From: Pseudideonella sakaiensis
GTDB taxonomy: Bacteria; Pseudomonadota; Gammaproteobacteria; Burkholderiales; Burkholderiaceae_C
DNA length: 64,000 bases
Reading direction: 5' to 3'
NCBI RefSeq assembly: GCF_001293525.1
Contig: NZ_BBYR01000029.1
Span: 24,357 to 88,356 of the forward strand
The notes below the pieces were generated by a model. That model saw nothing but the letters and a program-made list of their open reading frames with translations. It did not search any database and was not told the origin of the DNA. Positions 54,452 through 63,897 of the stretch are shown here, piece after piece (the first letter of the stretch is position 1; each line of letters opens with the position of its first letter). A program made the translations under genes and the position numbers.

Positions 54452-54708
54452 GCCGCGCTCTCCGCGCGCTGCGCGTCGATGCACGCGACCAGGCGGTCCA
54501 GCCGCTCGAACAGCCCGGCGTGCAGCTGCTCGTCGGGCAGCCGCAGATGCAGCGCGGCCTCGACGTCGGCGATGAAGCGCACCACGCCGAGCGAATCCAG
54601 CCCCAGCTCGAACAGGTTCGCGCCATCGTGCAGCGCGGCCGAATCGGCCGGCAGGCCGAGCACCTCGCTCAGCACGCGGCGGACGGTGGGGGCGGAGGTC
54701 GGGCTCAT
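54448..54708 (-). CDS. Acyl carrier protein, exosortase-A-associated
   Basis: An 86-residue acidic carrier protein starting at ATG 54708. The phosphopantetheine site is LFELGLDSLGVVRF with Ser39 in a normal DSL motif. It shows little similarity to the GMSS carrier at 27449 beyond the fold. It overlaps the ligase start by 4 bp. It presumably carries the acyl or aminoacyl group activated by that ligase, in EPS modification or protein-sorting support; the biochemical role is not established. Confidence 0.93.
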   Translation of the reverse strand: MSPTSAPTVRRVLSEVLGLPADSAALHDGANLFELGLDSLGVVRFIADVEAALHLRLPDEQLHAGLFERLDRLVACIDAQRAESAA

Positions 54709-54878
54709 CGGCAGCGGGTCGGGGGACGGGGGGAACGGGCCGGGGGCGCCTCGCCTCCCGGGGGAGCCGTGGCGTGCGTCGCGCGAGCTTAAGCGCGCGG
54801 TTCCGGCGGCGAAGCCCGTGAGTGCGACATTTTCCTGCCCCAGTTCCCTGCGCCGGCGGCGGGGCGCCGCACCGGCCA

Positions 54879-55523
54879 TCAGGACCCGCCGTCGACCTCG
54901 CCGTCGCGGGGCGGCTCGGGCCGCTTCGCCAGGGCGCCGCCGCGCACCACCCGCGGCATCGTCCACATCACCAGCGCCCCCGGCTCGATGTCCGTCGTGA
55001 CGATCGCCCCCGGCCCGATCCGTGCGCCGTCGCCGATCCGGATCCCGCCCAGCACCATCGCGCCGTAACCGATCGTCACATCGTCGCCGATCGACGGCAG
55101 CCCGGGCCCGGCGCCCACGTCGCGCTCGCCGAAGCCGCCGCCGGTGTTGCACAGGCCGAGCACCGTGCAGCGCGCGCCCAGGTGCCCGTCCAGCGTCACC
55201 CCCGTCGCATGCCCGATCCGCAGCCCCGGCCCGATCACCGTCTGCGGCGTGATCTCCATCCGCGTCAGGTACAGCTTGACCAGGAACACGAGGCGCGCCG
55301 ACTGCCGCCACCCGCGCACGTACAGCCAGTGCGACACCCGGTACAGCACGATCCCCAGGAAACACGGCAGCAGGAACCAGAACGCCCGCTTCAGCCACGA
55401 CCCGGTGTCCGATTCCATCTGGCCGAGGTGGCGGGCGAAGTCCTCGCGCAGCAGCGCGCGCGTGCCGGACCAGGTGTCGCCGCCGTAGGTGGGCAGGGTG
55501 GGCGGGGGTTCGGGCTGGGGCAT
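54879..55523 (-). CDS. Serine acetyltransferase-like left-handed beta-helix protein, copy 3
   Basis: A 214-residue paralog of the proteins at 39275 and 39847. Shared parts: RAFWFLLPCFLGIVLYRVSH, LTRMEITPQTVIGPGLRIGH, GERDVGAGPGLPSIGDDVTI and IRIGDGARIGPGAIVTTDIE. The His in RIGHATGV matches the CysE catalytic region. Like them it is a likely O-acetyltransferase of EPS biosynthesis. It is the first gene of the minus-strand EPS arm; 170 bp separate it from the ACP, which may have its own promoter there, though none is clear. Confidence 0.85.
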   Translation of the reverse strand: MPQPEPPPTLPTYGGDTWSGTRALLREDFARHLGQMESDTGSWLKRAFWFLLPCFLGIVLYRVSHWLYVRGWRQSARLVFLVKLYLTRMEITPQTVIGPGLRIGHATGVTLDGHLGARCTVLGLCNTGGGFGERDVGAGPGLPSIGDDVTIGYGAMVLGGIRIGDGARIGPGAIVTTDIEPGALVMWTMPRVVRGGALAKRPEPPRDGEVDGGS

Positions 55524-55583
55524 CGGCGGGGGCGGCGCGTCGAGGAAACCAGGGCAGACGCCGAGTATGCGGAGGAAAGGGCG

Positions 55584-56084
55584 TCAATCGGCCAGCACGA
55601 AACGGGCATGGGTCCTGGCCAGCAGTTCGAAGGTGTCGATCCAGGGGACGCCGAAGTGGTGGCAGACGTTCGGGATGCTGAACTTGCGCCGCATCTGCTC
55701 GTTGAACTGCTCATGCGTGACCACGACCGCGCCCGTCAGCGCCATCGCCTTGGCGATCAACCACGGATCGGCTCCGGCCAGGAACTCGTCCAGGGCACCC
55801 GGCTTCATCTCGGCGGCGGTCGTGGCCACGTGGCGTGCCACGGTGCCGAAGGCCAGCTGGGTGTCGTCGTCGGATACAGCGAGAAACAGGTCGGCTTTCC
55901 CCTTGGCCCACGCCGCCAGTTCGTCATGGCCGCGCCTGAGCTCGTCACCGACGAGGTCGATGCTGGCCACGGTACCAGCACGCTTGCTGCGCTCGATCCA
56001 CGCCCAGTAAGCGGGGCAGACGGCCATGCGGTCGTAGCGGTTCTTCGCCTCGATGAGCGTGTTCGCGTCCAGCAGGTAGATCAT
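55584..56084 (-). CDS. DUF4411 family PIN-like protein, probable toxin
   Basis: A 166-residue protein with a PIN-like N-terminus: MIYLLDANTLIEAKNRY, with the first acidic residue Asp6. Further acidic blocks are SIDLVGDELRRG and AGADPWLIAKAMALTGAVVV followed by THEQ. C-terminal NVCHHFGVPWIDTFELL is the family signature. DUF4411 genes are typically found after XRE/ImmA-IrrE genes as a toxin-antitoxin pair. Nuclease activity is inferred from the fold. The ATG overlaps the protease gene stop by 4 bp, so both are co-translated. The base composition is lower in GC than its neighbours. Confidence 0.85.
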   Translation of the reverse strand: MIYLLDANTLIEAKNRYDRMAVCPAYWAWIERSKRAGTVASIDLVGDELRRGHDELAAWAKGKADLFLAVSDDDTQLAFGTVARHVATTAAEMKPGALDEFLAGADPWLIAKAMALTGAVVVTHEQFNEQMRRKFSIPNVCHHFGVPWIDTFELLARTHARFVLAD

Positions 56085-57223
56085 CGGCCAAGCTGCTCCG
56101 CGAAACCTCGGATCCTCGAGGGCTGGATGCCCAGCAGCCTGCCGGCCTCGCGCAGCATCAGTCGTCCGCTGAAGGCCTCGGCGATGACCGCACGCGAGAA
56201 CCGGGCACCGTTCTTTGCACCCGCACTCCGGTAGAAGCTGCCGCCACCGCCGTTTTCAGCCCGAAATGCGTCGAGTTCGGCGCGATAGGCGGACGTGTAG
56301 GTGTCGCGGTCGACCAGCCCCAGATCCAGGGCTCGACGGATCACCACGAAGCGGCTGACGTGGAAGCGCCGGGCCAGCTCGGAGACCCGTGTCGGGAAGT
56401 CACGGGATGCCGCGACCCACCGTTGCGTGAACGTGGCCGAAGGCGCGAGGAACTCGCCGGCCACGGCATTGCAAGCGATCTCCTCGCTGCGCAGGCTCCC
56501 GGGCGTGGCATTGGAGATCCCGCTGCTGCCCAGCCAGATGTGCGCCAGCTCATGCAGCAGCGTGAACAGCCGGGCAGAAGGCGCGTCCGCGGCGTTGATG
56601 AAGACCACCGGCGCCAGCGGGTGGCTGATGGCGAAGCCCCGGAACTCGCCGACATCCAGCTTGCGGCGGCTGTTGTTGCCGACGATGCCGCTGCGCATCA
56701 CCAGGATGCCCACGCGCTCCGCGGCCTCGATCAGCTCGCGGCCGTAGACGTCCCACGTCCGTTGACCTTGCTCGACGTCCACCCCCAGCACGTCCCGGAT
56801 GTCGCGTGCGACCTCTGCAGGCTGGGTCGTGACGGTGAAGCGGCCGACGAATGGCAGGGGCTCCGCACCTTGCTCCTGCAGATACTCGACGAACCAGGCC
56901 TGGCGCTGCACCGCGTACCGAACCGTCTCGATCAGATCCACGCTGGGCCTGGCGGCCGGAACGCCGCCGACGGTGCGCAGGTCGGGGAGCAGCGGACCCT
57001 CGGTGGGTGCCTCCGCGAGGAACAGGAAGCCGAACGGGGCGCGCAGGGCCTGGGCGATCGACTGGGCTTGCCGGAACGTGGGTTGGGCCTCGCCTTCCTC
57101 CCACCGTCGGAACTGCTCGGGCTTCACCCCGGCTGCTCCGGCTGCATCGCTCACGTCCAGGCCGACACGGTCCCGCGCCCAACGAAGCATCGCTGGGTTG
57201 ATGTGGGCGTGAGCGTGAGGCAT
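56081..57223 (-). CDS. XRE/HTH plus ImmA-IrrE metallopeptidase, probable antitoxin
   Basis: A 380-residue protein. An N-terminal helix-turn-helix of the XRE type (MLRWARDRVGLDVSDAAGAA, then VKPEQFRRWEEGEAQPTF) is followed by the IrrE/ImmA zinc peptidase domain with HELAH at 224-228 (LFTLLHELAHIWLG) and a downstream Glu in RSEEIACNAVAGEFLAP. The last third may be regulatory. It is the upstream partner of the PIN-like gene. Such pairs act as toxin-antitoxin modules, with the HTH part repressing the operon. It lies between EPS and malonate genes and looks horizontally acquired. Confidence 0.92.
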   Translation of the reverse strand: MPHAHAHINPAMLRWARDRVGLDVSDAAGAAGVKPEQFRRWEEGEAQPTFRQAQSIAQALRAPFGFLFLAEAPTEGPLLPDLRTVGGVPAARPSVDLIETVRYAVQRQAWFVEYLQEQGAEPLPFVGRFTVTTQPAEVARDIRDVLGVDVEQGQRTWDVYGRELIEAAERVGILVMRSGIVGNNSRRKLDVGEFRGFAISHPLAPVVFINAADAPSARLFTLLHELAHIWLGSSGISNATPGSLRSEEIACNAVAGEFLAPSATFTQRWVAASRDFPTRVSELARRFHVSRFVVIRRALDLGLVDRDTYTSAYRAELDAFRAENGGGGSFYRSAGAKNGARFSRAVIAEAFSGRLMLREAGRLLGIQPSRIRGFAEQLGR

Positions 57224-57473
57224 CGGCAGAGTTTAGGGCCCGAGGGCCGCGCCCTCTGGCCGCGAGGTGTGCCCCCTAAGGTGGTGACCCGGGGCACGGC
57301 GGTTGCGGCGGCCTGGTTGCGTGTCCTGCGGATCAGGCCTTGCCGTTCACTTCCCGGCCATCGCGAGCAGCGCCTCCTGGCAGTGGCGGGCCAGCCCTGT
57401 CTGCTCCCGGGCTCTCCGTTGTGGGGCTGCGGACGATGCCGACCTTGCGGCCTTCATCTGCCCGCCCGCCCGC

Positions 57474-59060
<1,587 letters not shown>

Positions 59061-59144
59061 CGGTCGGTCCCGGAGGTCTGGGCCTGGGGCGTGGCGGGTC
59101 GGATCGGGCAGGGTCGGGCGGCGCAGCGTAGCAGCCGGGCGGCC

Positions 59145-59933
59145 TCAGCCGGGCCGGAACACCGGGCGCCGCTTCGCGACGAAGGCGGCGATGCCTTCGC
59201 GGTGCTCGGGGCTGTCGGCGTAGGCGTAGTGGGCGTGGCGCTCGGCGGGCGTCGGGCCGCCGCGGGCGATCTGGGCCAGGGTGCGCTTGTTCAGGCGCAG
59301 CGCCTGCGGCGAGAGGCCGTCGAGCCGGGCGATGCGTTCGCGCACCGCCGCGGCGACCTGCCCGTCCGGCACCACCGCATGCACGAGGCCGTGGCGCAGC
59401 GCGTCGTCCGCGCCGAGCAGCCGGGCCTCGAGCAGCATCTCGCGCAGCACCGCGTCGGGCGCGATGCGTGCGACGAGCTGCAGCTCGCCCGGGGCCATCG
59501 GGAAGCCGAGCCGCGCGATCGGCGCGCCGAAGCGGCTGGACGCGGCGCAGACGCGCAGGTCGCAGCAGGCCGCGATCTCCAGCCCGCCGCCGATGCAGGC
59601 GCCGTCGATCTGCGCATAGACCGGCTGCGGCAGCGCCTGCAGCGCCTCGAGCGCGGGGCCGACGATGCCCTCGTGGAAGTCGCGCAGCCGCGCCTCGTCG
59701 AAGCGGAAGTCGAGGAACTCGGCGATGTCGCCGCCGGCCGCGAACTCGCCGCCCGCGCCGCGCACGACGACGGCGCGCGGCGCCGCGTCCTCGGGCAGCG
59801 CCTGCAGCGCCCGCGCATGGTCGCGCAGCGCGCGCCACATGCCGATGTCGATCGCGTTGAGCTTGCCGGGGTTGTCCAGCACCAGCGTGGCGATGCCGTC
59901 GGCGCCGGCCGGCTCGAGGCGGACCTCGCTCAC
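59145..59933 (-). CDS. Enoyl-CoA hydratase/isomerase family protein
   Basis: A 262-residue crotonase-fold protein with a GTG start, 16 bp after the binding-protein gene. Oxyanion motifs: AGGEFAAGGDIAEFLDF and IDGACIGGGLEIAACCDLRV; C-terminal ADSPEHREGIAAFVAKRRPV, as in many hydratases of this superfamily. Ala replaces the first catalytic Glu region in some members, and the specific reaction cannot be assigned. Its location between the Bug protein and matB suggests a role with malonyl- or related acyl-CoA, possibly a decarboxylase or hydratase side function, but this is inference. Confidence 0.85.
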   Translation of the reverse strand: MSEVRLEPAGADGIATLVLDNPGKLNAIDIGMWRALRDHARALQALPEDAAPRAVVVRGAGGEFAAGGDIAEFLDFRFDEARLRDFHEGIVGPALEALQALPQPVYAQIDGACIGGGLEIAACCDLRVCAASSRFGAPIARLGFPMAPGELQLVARIAPDAVLREMLLEARLLGADDALRHGLVHAVVPDGQVAAAVRERIARLDGLSPQALRLNKRTLAQIARGGPTPAERHAHYAYADSPEHREGIAAFVAKRRPVFRPG

Positions 59934-59949
59934 CGCAGGTCCCCGGGGG

Positions 59950-60954
59950 TCATTCGAGCTTGGCGCCGGAGGTCTTCACCACCTCGGCCCAGCGCTTGGT
60001 CTCGGCGCTGACGAACTTGCCGAAGGCGTCGCCGTAGAGGTTCGGCGTCTCGGTGCCGAGGCCGGTCCAGGTCTTCTGCAGCTCCTCGGTGGCGAGCGCG
60101 GTGCGCATCTCGGCGGTGAAGCGGTCGATCACCTCCTTCGGCGTGCCCTTGGGGGCCCACAGGCCGTACCAGGTGGCCACCTGGTAGGTCGGCACGCCGC
60201 CCTCGCCGGCGGTCGGCAGGTCGGGGAAGCCCGGCGCGCGCTTGGCCGAGGCCACCGCCAGCGCCTTGATGCGCCCGCCCTTGATGTGCGACGCGGAGGA
60301 GCCCAGGCCGTCGAACATCATGTCGACCTGGCCGGCGATCAGGTCCTGCAGCGCCGGGCCGGCGCCGCGGTAGGGGATGTGGGTGATGAAGGTCTTGGTC
60401 TGCAGCTTGAACAGCTCGCCGGCCAGGTGGTGCGAGGTGCCGTTGCCGGCCGAGCCGTAGTTCAGCTTCGCCGGGTTCTTGCGCACGTAGTCCAGCAGCG
60501 ACGGCAGGTCGTTCACCGGCACGCGCTGCGGGTGCACCACGATCACCTGCGGCACGCTGGAGACCAGGCCGACGGGGATGAAGTCGGTCTCGAGGTGGTA
60601 GTCGAGCTTCGGGTACATCGACGGCGCGATCGCGTGGTGCACCGCGCCCATGAAGAAGGTGTAGCCGTCCGGCGCGGCCTTGGCGGCGATGCCGGCGCCG
60701 ACGGTGCCGCCGGCGCCGCCGCGGTTGTCGATGATCACCTGGCGGCCGAGCTGGCGCGTCAGCACCGCGGTCAGCGGGCGCGCGAAGGCGTCGGTGCCGC
60801 CGCCGGCCGGGAAGGGCACCACCACCGTCACCGGCTTGGTCGGCCAGGCCTGCGCGCGCGCCATCGGCAGCCCGAGGCTGGCGGCGGCGGCGGCGCCGGC
60901 GCGCAGCACGCTGCGGCGGGAAAGGGGGCCTCGCGGGCCGAAGGAATCGTTCAT
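59950..60954 (-). CDS. Tripartite tricarboxylate transporter substrate-binding protein (Bug family)
   Basis: A 334-residue periplasmic binding protein with a twin-arginine-like signal (LSRRSVLRAGAAAAASLGLP, cleavage after ARA) starting at ATG 60954. Bug signatures: WPTKPVTVVVPFPAGGGTDA, QVIIDNRGGAGGTVGAGIAA, NYGSAGNGTSHHLAGELFK, YRGAGPALQDLIAGQVDMMF. It would capture a carboxylate, malonate by context, for a TctAB-like membrane complex that is not encoded next to it. This family is greatly expanded in Burkholderiales. It is 58 bp downstream of the decarboxylase gene. Confidence 0.95.
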   Translation of the reverse strand: MNDSFGPRGPLSRRSVLRAGAAAAASLGLPMARAQAWPTKPVTVVVPFPAGGGTDAFARPLTAVLTRQLGRQVIIDNRGGAGGTVGAGIAAKAAPDGYTFFMGAVHHAIAPSMYPKLDYHLETDFIPVGLVSSVPQVIVVHPQRVPVNDLPSLLDYVRKNPAKLNYGSAGNGTSHHLAGELFKLQTKTFITHIPYRGAGPALQDLIAGQVDMMFDGLGSSASHIKGGRIKALAVASAKRAPGFPDLPTAGEGGVPTYQVATWYGLWAPKGTPKEVIDRFTAEMRTALATEELQKTWTGLGTETPNLYGDAFGKFVSAETKRWAEVVKTSGAKLE

Positions 60955-61012
60955 GGGGTCTCCGTGTTGTCGTGGGTCGGATGGTGCGGTGGCGGCCGGC
61001 CGGAGCCGGTCG

Positions 61013-62326
61013 TCACAGCAGGGCGGCCATGGCCCGGGAATGGGCCACCTCGCCCTGGACGAACTTCTCGTGGCTCGCTTCGATTCGGTGCAGGTCGTAC
61101 AGGTAGTTCACCATCAGGCCGTGGCTCTGCTTCAGGCCCTTGCGCGACAGGTTGCCGCGCGGATTGAGGCGCTCCAGCCGGGCGCCATTGTCCAGGTGGA
61201 AGCGCGCGACCGGGTCGCCGTCCGGCGTGGGCGACACGCGCATCAGGTAGGCGCTGCACAGCGTCAGCAGCGCGGCCTCGCCCTCCTTGCCGAGCGCGTC
61301 CAGGCCGGCGGCGCTGTTCAGCTTCGCGGCGTCGCCGCCGCAGGCCTGCTGCAGCGCGGCCTCGGCCGCCAGCAGGTCGGCGGCCTCGCCGCGCTTCAGG
61401 CCCGGCAGCTGGTCCAGCGCGGGGCGCTTCGCCAGCCACTCGGCGAAGCCGGGGATCGGCGAGAGCGTGCAGAAGGTGCGCAGCTGCGGCAGCTCGCGCT
61501 TCAGCTGCTCGGCCACCCGCTTGATCAGGAAGTTGCCGAGCGAGACGCCGCGCAGGCCCGGCTCGCAGTTGCTGATCGAGTAGAACGCGGCCACCTTGAA
61601 CTGGTCGGGCGGCAGCGGCTGCGCGGTCTTGTCGATCAGCGGCGCGATCGCGGCCGGCATCTCCGGCACCAGCGCCACCTCGACGAAGATCAGCGGCTCG
61701 TCGGGCAGCTGGGGGTGGAAGAACGCGAACAGGCGGCGGTCCGGCTCGAGGCGGCGGCGCAGGTCGTCCCAGCCGTCGACCTCGTGCACGGCCTCGTGGC
61801 GGATCACCTTCTCCAGCAGCCGCGCGGGCGAGTTCCAGTCCACCTTGCGCATCTGCAGGAAGCCGGGGTTGAACCAGCTCGACAGCAGGTGGAACAGGTC
61901 GGCCTCGACGGCGCGCAGCTGCGGCTGCGCCTTCAGCCGGCCGAGCAGCGCGCGGCGCAGGCGCAGGAGCGCCGCGGTGCCGCCGGGCGCGCGGTTGATG
62001 CGGCGGAACAGCTCCTGGCGCGCCGGCTCGGCCAGCGCCATCAGGCGCATCAGGTTCTCGGCGTTCGGGTCGGCCGCGTAGGCCTGGGCGCCGGTCAGCA
62101 CCGCCATCGGCTCGGGGCTGAAGTCGCGCGCGAGGTGGTCGAAGAAGCCGTCGCGCGTCTCGTCGGGCAGGGTGCGCAGGCGCTCCACCAGCTCGCCGGC
62201 GATGGCCACGCTGTTGGCCTCGCCGCGTTCGCTGAGCAGGCGGCGGCAGTCGGCCAGCAGCTTGCGCAGCGCGCGGTCCTGGCTGGCGCGCCGGGCCACC
62301 TGGCGCAGTTCATCGAGCATCGGCAT
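61013..62326 (-). CDS. matA: Malonyl-CoA decarboxylase
   Basis: A 437-residue protein. The start ATG 62326 has GGAG six bases upstream; an upstream in-frame TTG is less likely. The N-terminal helical domain (residues 1-about 160, SEDAL-type) precedes the catalytic GNAT-like domain: HEAVHEVDGWDDLRRRLEPD, FFHPQLPDEPLIFVEVAL, YSISNCEPGLRGVSLGNFLI, LSPIPGFAEWL and the His in KQSHGLMVNYLYDL. It converts malonyl-CoA to acetyl-CoA. The pairing with malonyl-CoA synthetase gives the matA-matB logic; the Ser and His motifs are those of the known catalytic residues. Confidence 0.94.
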   Translation of the reverse strand: MPMLDELRQVARRASQDRALRKLLADCRRLLSERGEANSVAIAGELVERLRTLPDETRDGFFDHLARDFSPEPMAVLTGAQAYAADPNAENLMRLMALAEPARQELFRRINRAPGGTAALLRLRRALLGRLKAQPQLRAVEADLFHLLSSWFNPGFLQMRKVDWNSPARLLEKVIRHEAVHEVDGWDDLRRRLEPDRRLFAFFHPQLPDEPLIFVEVALVPEMPAAIAPLIDKTAQPLPPDQFKVAAFYSISNCEPGLRGVSLGNFLIKRVAEQLKRELPQLRTFCTLSPIPGFAEWLAKRPALDQLPGLKRGEAADLLAAEAALQQACGGDAAKLNSAAGLDALGKEGEAALLTLCSAYLMRVSPTPDGDPVARFHLDNGARLERLNPRGNLSRKGLKQSHGLMVNYLYDLHRIEASHEKFVQGEVAHSRAMAALL

Positions 62327-62495
62327 GGGCAACTCCGGGAAGGCAGGAAGCGGGGCGGCGGGCGGCGAGGGCCGGCCCGGGGCGGTTCGGGTGCGGGCGG
62401 GCCGGGCGCGTCACCGGCGCCCGGTACAGTCGGCACTGGCTCCCGGCCGCCTGCGGCGTCCGGGCCCCGCGGACCCTCCACACCAAGGACACGAC

Positions 62496-62909
62496 ATGGG
62501 ACTGTTCAGCGCCATCCTCGACAAGCTGGGCTTCGGCTCGAAGGACACACCGGCCGCGGCACCCGCCCCGGCGCCCGCGCCCGCCGCCCCGGCCGCCGCC
62601 GCCCCGGCCAGCCCCGCCGTCGCGCCGCCGGCCGTGCTGCTGCCGGTCTCGGCGGTCGACGTGGTGGCCCAGCTCGAGGGCCTCGCGAAGGCCAACCCGC
62701 AGAAGCTGAACTGGAAGGTCTCGATCGTCGACCTGCTGAAGCTGCTCGGGCTGGACAGCAGCTTCGACGCGCGCAAGGGCCTGGCCGTCGAGCTCGGCTG
62801 CCCGGCGGACAAGATGGGCGACTCCGCGCAGATGAACATGTGGCTGCACAAGGAGGTGCTGCGGCGCCTGGCCGCCAACGGCGGCAACATTCCGGCCGAG
62901 CTGCTCTGA
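62496..62909 (+). CDS. DUF3597 family small protein
   Basis: A 137-residue protein starting at ATG 62496 with AAGGA upstream. MGLFSAILDKLGFGS is followed by an Ala/Pro-rich spacer and the DUF3597 core: VDVVAQLEGLAKANPQKLNW, then KVSIVDLLKLLGLDSSFDAR and LGCPADKMGDSAQMNMWLHK. The core has features of a BON/peptidoglycan-binding accessory, but no function is known. It is the only plus-strand gene in this area, divergent from malonyl-CoA decarboxylase and followed by a double hairpin repeat. Confidence 0.85.
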   Translation: MGLFSAILDKLGFGSKDTPAAAPAPAPAPAAPAAAAPASPAVAPPAVLLPVSAVDVVAQLEGLAKANPQKLNWKVSIVDLLKLLGLDSSFDARKGLAVELGCPADKMGDSAQMNMWLHKEVLRRLAANGGNIPAELL

Positions 62910-62918
62910 GGGGCCCCG

Positions 62919-63047
62919 GGGCCGGGCGGTGCCCGGCCCGCCCCCCGAGGGGGTCGAGAAAACTTGGGGCGGCCCGGCGTTTTCTCGAAAGCGCCCCCAG
63001 GGCCGGGCGTTGCCCGGCCCGCCCCCCGCGGGGGGCGAGAAGACGCC
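62919..63047 (+). repeat. Paired double-hairpin repeat element
   Basis: Two imperfect direct copies (about 62919-62963 and 63000-63045) each hold two hairpins: a perfect 9-bp stem GGGCCGGGC/GCCCGGCCC with loop GGT or GTT, then a C5-6/G5-6 stem, ending CGAGAAAAC or CGAGAAGAC. Between them lies a further 9-bp inverted repeat CGAGAAAAC...GTTTTCTCG (62955-62963 and 62979-62987). The stems stay perfect while loops differ, which is typical of selected structure. It could be a terminator for the DUF3597 gene or a dispersed repeat. Confidence 0.85.
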
Positions 63048-63072
63048 CCGGCGCACGCCGGGCTTGGAGGGC

Positions 63073-63858
63073 TCAGCGCGCACCGCGCCCTCCGGTGGCG
63101 CGCCGCGCGGCCCGCGCCGGCGCGGCGGCCTCGCCGCCCGCGCCGGGATCGGCCGGCGTGGGCGGCAACAGGGCCGGCTCCCCGCCCTGCTGCGCCTGTT
63201 CCGCCGCGCGCAGTGCGCGCAGCGCGTCGAGCTGGGCGATCAGGTGGTCGTGCATCACCTGCTGCGCGGCGGCCGCGTCGCGCGCCTCGAACGCGGCCAT
63301 CAGCGCGCGGTGCTCGGCGATCGAGCGGGCCATCCGGCCCGGCCAGTTGAGCTGGCGGCCGCGCAGCATGCGCACGTAGATCCGCAGGTCGTTGATCGAG
63401 CGGTCCAGCCAGCGGTTGGCGGCCAGCGCCTGCACCCGGGTGTGGAACTCGTGGTTGCTGCGGTAGTAGCCGTCGATGCTGCCGGCGGCCGCGTGCTTCT
63501 CCAGCTGCTCGTGCAGCCGGCGCAGGCCCTTCAGGTCCGCCGCGCTCGCCTGCTGCACCGCCTCGTAGGCGCAGCGCCCCTCCAGCAGCGCCATCACCGG
63601 GAACAGCCGGTCGGCGTCGTCCTCCGACAGCTCGGTCACCTTGCAGCCCTGGCGCGGCACCAGCGTCACCAGCCCTTCGGCCGCCAGCACCTTCAGCGCC
63701 TCGCGCAGCGGCGTGCGGCTGATCTCCCACTCCGCCGCCAGCTTCAGCTCGTCCACCCACTCGCCCGGCGCCAGCAGGCGCTCGAACACCATGTGCCGCA
63801 GGCGCGCCGCCACCTCCTCGTGCAGCGAGGCGGGGCGCAGGGGGGTGGGCTGGACCAT
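63073..63858 (-). CDS. GntR/FCD family transcriptional regulator (MatR-like)
   Basis: A 261-residue regulator starting at ATG 63858. The winged-helix domain (LHEEVAARLRHMVFERLLAP, ISRTPLREALKVLAAEGLVT) is of the FCD/FadR branch of GntR. The FCD ligand domain follows with FPVMALLEGRCAYEAV, NHEFHTRVQALAANRWLD and IAEHRALMAAFEARDAAAAQ. The C-terminal 40 residues are Pro/Ala/Gly-rich. Regulators of this type control malonate genes, and it sits upstream of the malonate cluster on the same strand, though separated by a divergent gene. Malonate or malonyl-CoA sensing is inferred. Confidence 0.88.
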   Translation of the reverse strand: MVQPTPLRPASLHEEVAARLRHMVFERLLAPGEWVDELKLAAEWEISRTPLREALKVLAAEGLVTLVPRQGCKVTELSEDDADRLFPVMALLEGRCAYEAVQQASAADLKGLRRLHEQLEKHAAAGSIDGYYRSNHEFHTRVQALAANRWLDRSINDLRIYVRMLRGRQLNWPGRMARSIAEHRALMAAFEARDAAAAQQVMHDHLIAQLDALRALRAAEQAQQGGEPALLPPTPADPGAGGEAAAPARAARRATGGRGAR

Positions 63859-63867
63859 GGGGCGGAC

Positions 63868-63897
63868 TCTATAACCAATAATCCATAATTACAAGAA
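63868..63897 (-). promoter_or_regulatory. AT-rich promoter/operator candidate of the GntR gene
   Basis: A 30-bp AT-rich island 10 bp upstream of the GntR start, in otherwise GC-rich DNA. On the minus strand TTCTTG and TTATAG are 17 bp apart, a weak sigma-70 fit. Within it TAATCCATAATTA has TAAT/ATTA half-sites and could be an autoregulatory operator. Confidence 0.4.

Noticed and set aside
54709..54878. Sigma-54 promoter before the exosortase-associated ACP
   Set aside because: The nearest GG/GC pair on the minus strand does not match the -24/-12 spacing well enough to report.
57224..57473. Possible small gene or attachment site upstream of the toxin-antitoxin pair
   Set aside because: Short frames there lack a ribosome site and any conserved motif, and no direct repeat flanking the pair could be found by eye.
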